Positions 14,156 through 16,822 of a stretch of 16,822 nt of DNA are shown in pieces; positions within the stretch are counted from its first letter, which is position 1, and every line of letters begins with the position of its first letter. The notes beneath the pieces are model-generated. The model had not been told where the DNA came from. It searched no databases and saw nothing but the letters and a program-made list of their open reading frames with translations. Location of the stretch: the NCBI GenBank assembly GCA_041568335.1, contig JBFFZZ010000037.1, positions 1 to 16,822 on the forward strand, written 5' to 3'. Made by a program: the position numbers and the translations under genes. The DNA comes from WVWW01 sp041568335 (GTDB lineage Bacteria > Acidobacteriota > Polarisedimenticolia > Polarisedimenticolales > Polarisedimenticolaceae).

Positions 14156-15472
14156 ATGCTGCGACACCGGCCCGGCGCCCTGCTCGGCGCCGGCCTCGTC
14201 TGCGCCGGCTTCGCCTGCGCCGCCGGGGCCCCCGAGCGTACGCTGACGATCGTCCACACCAACGATCTCCACGCGCGGTTGTTACCCGACGCGAAAGGTC
14301 GTGGCGGCTTTGCGGAGGTCGCCGCCACGATCCGCACCGCCTGCGATGAGGCGGCTGCTTGCCTGGTGATGGACGGTGGCGACATGGTTCAGGGCAGCCC
14401 GGTGTCGTCCTTGTTCGAAGGGGTGCCGATCTACGAGATCGCCAACAGCCTGGGCTTCGACGTCGCCACGCTGGGCAACCACGAGTTCGACTACGGTTTT
14501 CAGAAGATCGCGCAATTCACCGACGCGGCCGGGTTTCCCATCCTCAATGCCAACATGAGTCATCCCGACGGCGGACGGCTCGGCGATGCCCCCTCCATCG
14601 TGTTGACCACGGAGAACGGGATTCGCGTGGGGGTCGTCGGCGCGGTGACGGAATCGTTGCCGTTTCTGGTCGCTCCGGATTTGCTCGGCGAGTGGGTCGC
14701 GCAACCGGTCGTCGAAAGCGTCTCCGGGATCGTCGCCGAGCTCGACGAGACAGCCGACCTCGTGATCGTGCTCGGGCATCTCGAAAACGACGAGGAGACC
14801 GCGCTGCTCGAGGTCCCCGGCGTCGACTTCGTCATCTCCGGCCACGACCACTCGGGCCTGAGCGAACCCATCACGGATGTCGACACGGCGATCCTCCGCG
14901 TCCGGGCGTTCGGTCAGCAGGTCGGCCGGCTCGAGCTGACGGTCGACGTCGATTCCGACATGGTGACGGCATGGTCGTGGGAGTCGCGACCGGTCCAGGA
15001 CGTCGCGGAGCCGGACGCCGGGACACTCGAGATCGTTCAGGCCTGGGAAGCGAAGGTCTCGGCGCTCGTCGACATCGATCTCGCGACGGTCGGTCGTGAT
15101 TACGACCGCCCCGGGATGAAAAAGCTGTTCGAACGAGCACTCGTTGAAGAAACGGGTGCGGACTTCGCCTATGTCAACCCGGGCGGGGTGCGCGCATTGT
15201 TCTTCGAAGGCCCGCTGCTGGTCCGCGATGTGTGGAACGCGATGCCGTTCGAGGATTACGTCGTGACCGGCACGATCGCCGGATCCGAATTGCCCGACTT
15301 CATCATCGAGGAACATGGTCTCGATCGCGAACGCTCCTACCGCTTCGCCACGATCGACTTCGTGGTGGCCCAGTGGAAACAACGCGGGCACGGCTCCCTC
15401 GAGGTCGAGCATGGGGAGCTGTTCCGCGATCTTCTGGTCCGCTGGATCGGCGAGCAGGAGCGGTTGGAATAA
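14156..15472 (+). CDS. Secreted 5'-nucleotidase / metallophosphatase (UshA-type)
   Basis: The 438-residue protein begins with a hydrophobic signal sequence. The Cys residues at 16 and 21 do not form a clean lipobox. The metallophosphatase domain follows: HTNDLHAR (Asp37, His39), GGDMVQGSP (Asp76), GNHEFDYG (Asn108, His109), GHLEND (His208) and SGHDHSG (His230, His232). These supply all the ligands of the di-metal site known from UshA. The C-terminal 5'-nucleotidase domain (PF02872; about 280-435) contains NPGGVRALFFEGPLLVRDVW and MPFEDYVVTGTIAGSEL, which match the substrate-binding domain. At 438 residues it is shorter than UshA (about 550). It probably hydrolyses nucleotides, cyclic nucleotides or nucleotide sugars outside the inner membrane, releasing phosphate. 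Its stop lies 7 bp from the convergent FAD oxidase stop. If the OprP-like porin really carries phosphate, a phosphate-scavenging link is possible but unproven. Confidence 0.92.
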   Translation: MLRHRPGALLGAGLVCAGFACAAGAPERTLTIVHTNDLHARLLPDAKGRGGFAEVAATIRTACDEAAACLVMDGGDMVQGSPVSSLFEGVPIYEIANSLGFDVATLGNHEFDYGFQKIAQFTDAAGFPILNANMSHPDGGRLGDAPSIVLTTENGIRVGVVGAVTESLPFLVAPDLLGEWVAQPVVESVSGIVAELDETADLVIVLGHLENDEETALLEVPGVDFVISGHDHSGLSEPITDVDTAILRVRAFGQQVGRLELTVDVDSDMVTAWSWESRPVQDVAEPDAGTLEIVQAWEAKVSALVDIDLATVGRDYDRPGMKKLFERALVEETGADFAYVNPGGVRALFFEGPLLVRDVWNAMPFEDYVVTGTIAGSELPDFIIEEHGLDRERSYRFATIDFVVAQWKQRGHGSLEVEHGELFRDLLVRWIGEQERLE

Positions 15473-15479
15473 CCTCGAT

Positions 15480-16822
15480 CTAGTCCAGGAACAGTTTCCC
15501 GGGGTTGAGGATGCCCTGCGGGTCGAGGGCCCGCTTGAGCCGCCGCATCACCGCGACCCCGTCGCCATGTTCCTTCAGCACGAACTCGCGTTTGCCGAGA
15601 CCCACGCCGTGCTCACCGGTCGACGTCCCGCCACAGGCGAGAGAACGCTCGATCAGGCGATGGTGAAACGTCTCGACGGTCGCCATCTCCTTCGCATCGC
15701 CGATATCCGCGAGCACGATGCAGTGGAAGTTCCCGTCACCGACGTGGCCCACGATCGGAGCTCGAATCGAGGTGCGCTCGATATCCGCCACCGTCGCCTC
15801 GATGCAGCTCGCCAGCTCGCTGATCGGGACGCACACGTCGGTCGAGACGGCCTGCGCTTCCGGCCGCAGGGCGCGTGCCGCGTAGTAGGCGTCCTTGCGC
15901 GCCTGCCAGAGCCGCCGGCTCTCTTCGGGATCGACGCTGCGGCGAAACCGGGCGCCGCCGTGCCGGTGGGCGATCGCTTCGACCTCGCGCGCTTGTTCCT
16001 CGACCGCAGCAGGGCTGCCGTGGAACTCGAAGAACAGCGTGGGCGCGAGCGCGTGGTCCATCCCGGAATAGCGATTGACCGCATCGATCGCAACGCCGTC
16101 GAGAAGCTCGGCTCGCGCGACCGGGATCGCGCGCTGCACGACTTCCATCACCGTCCGGACCGCCTGTCCGATCGTCTCGAACGTGCCGACCACGACGGCG
16201 ATCGCGGGTGGGCGTGGGTGCAGCCGAACCGTCAATTCCGTGATGATCCCGAGCGTACCCTCGGCGCCGAGAAACAGGTGCGTCAGGTCGTAGCCCGACG
16301 AGGACTTGCGGGCACGGCTGCCGGTCCGGATCACGCGGCCGTCGGCGAGCACGACCTCCAGCGCCAGCACGTTGTCGCGGATCGTCCCGTAACGCACCGT
16401 GTTGGTGCCCGAGGCGCCGGTGGAGGCCATCCCGCCGATCGTCGCGTCGGCGCCGGGATCGACGGAAAAGAACACCGGAGCATCGGCGAGTTGCTCGGCG
16501 AGCTGCACGCGTCTCACGCCGGCCTCGACGACCGCATCCTGATCGTCGAGGTGGACCGCCTTGATGCGGTTCATCCGTGAAAGGTCGACCGCCAGGCCAC
16601 CCGTCGGCGCCAGCGTGCCCCCCTCGACGGAAGTCCCCGCGCCAAAGGGGATCAACGGAACGCCGCGCTCGCCACACCACCGGACGATGCGCGTGACCTC
16701 GTCGGTGGTCTCCGGATAGGCCACCGCATCCGGCGGGGCCGCGGGATGGTGCGACGGGTCCCGGCCATGCTCGGCGAGACAGTCCGGGTCGGTCACACAC
16801 CTGTCGCCCAGCCAGGCCGAAA
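15480..16822 (-). CDS. FAD-linked oxidase, D-lactate dehydrogenase (cytochrome)/GlcD type, 5' end outside the window
   Basis: The frame is open to the window edge. A GTG at 16796 could be read as a start, but the codons above it (SAWLGDRC) continue the family's N-terminal pattern of a Gly-Asp followed by TDP and then RD, so the true start lies beyond base 16822. Numbering from that GTG, the PP-loop FAD-binding domain (PF01565) has PFGAGTSVEGG near residue 50 and PGADATIGGMASTGASGTNT near 113. The C-terminal FAD-oxidase domain (PF02913) has HVGDGNFH at 351-358 and STGEHGVG at 392-399, the usual catalytic and metal motifs. Members oxidise D-lactate, glycolate or other 2-hydroxy acids and pass electrons to cytochrome c or quinone. 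The substrate is not settled by sequence, and no GlcE/GlcF partner is in view. It converges on the 5'-nucleotidase with a 7-bp gap and no visible terminator. Confidence 0.9.
   Translation of the reverse strand, partial: SAWLGDRCVTDPDCLAEHGRDPSHHPAAPPDAVAYPETTDEVTRIVRWCGERGVPLIPFGAGTSVEGGTLAPTGGLAVDLSRMNRIKAVHLDDQDAVVEAGVRRVQLAEQLADAPVFFSVDPGADATIGGMASTGASGTNTVRYGTIRDNVLALEVVLADGRVIRTGSRARKSSSGYDLTHLFLGAEGTLGIITELTVRLHPRPPAIAVVVGTFETIGQAVRTVMEVVQRAIPVARAELLDGVAIDAVNRYSGMDHALAPTLFFEFHGSPAAVEEQAREVEAIAHRHGGARFRRSVDPEESRRLWQARKDAYYAARALRPEAQAVSTDVCVPISELASCIEATVADIERTSIRAPIVGHVGDGNFHCIVLADIGDAKEMATVETFHHRLIERSLACGGTSTGEHGVGLGKREFVLKEHGDGVAVMRRLKRALDPQGILNPGKLFLD

Noticed and set aside
14282..15412. 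A 376-codon minus-strand frame opposite the 5'-nucleotidase
   Set aside because: The sense frame carries every metallophosphatase motif. The antisense frame has none and mirrors the sense codon bias.

Overview
The window is about 16.8 kb of GC-rich, tightly packed bacterial DNA. Signal peptides, a TonB-dependent receptor, a phosphate-selective-porin-type protein and a hybrid sensor kinase point to a diderm (Gram-negative-type) organism. A large Asp-box propeller protein of the kind common in Acidobacteriota and related phyla makes an acidobacterium-like host plausible, but nothing in the window fixes the taxon. There are ten clear protein genes (two cut by the window ends) and one small membrane-protein gene. 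I see no rRNA, tRNA, CRISPR array, insertion sequence, phage gene or attachment site.

Layout: (1) 1-1198, minus: a GT-C type membrane glycosyltransferase, 3' end outside the window. (2) 1325-5232, plus: a secreted 1103-residue Asp-box beta-propeller protein followed, with a one-base stop/start overlap, by an NADPH-dependent FMN reductase. (3) 5210-12639, minus: five genes in one direction. In order of transcription they are an ABC_sub_bind-type periplasmic binding protein, a hybrid histidine kinase overlapping it by 4 bp, a TonB-dependent receptor, a GT87/DUF2029 membrane mannosyltransferase-like protein and an OprO/OprP-like porin. (4) 12822-15472, plus: a D-threonine aldolase/D-serine dehydratase-type PLP enzyme, a 41-residue single-span membrane protein and a secreted UshA-type 5'-nucleotidase. 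(5) 15480-16822, minus: a D-lactate dehydrogenase (cytochrome)-type FAD oxidase whose 5' end lies outside the window.

The most interesting unit is region 3. A periplasmic binding protein without an ABC permease or ATPase is translationally coupled to a membrane kinase, and next to them lie an outer-membrane receptor and a porin. This could be a ligand-sensing module that controls its own outer-membrane uptake proteins; that is an inference from gene order. The intergenic region upstream (12640-12821) holds a nearly concentric dyad that could be an operator.

A second pattern is in start signals. Four genes lack a recognisable Shine-Dalgarno sequence and instead have a TANNNT hexamer 6-12 nt before the start codon, which suggests leaderless or near-leaderless transcripts. 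Three other genes in the same window have purine-rich ribosome binding sites.
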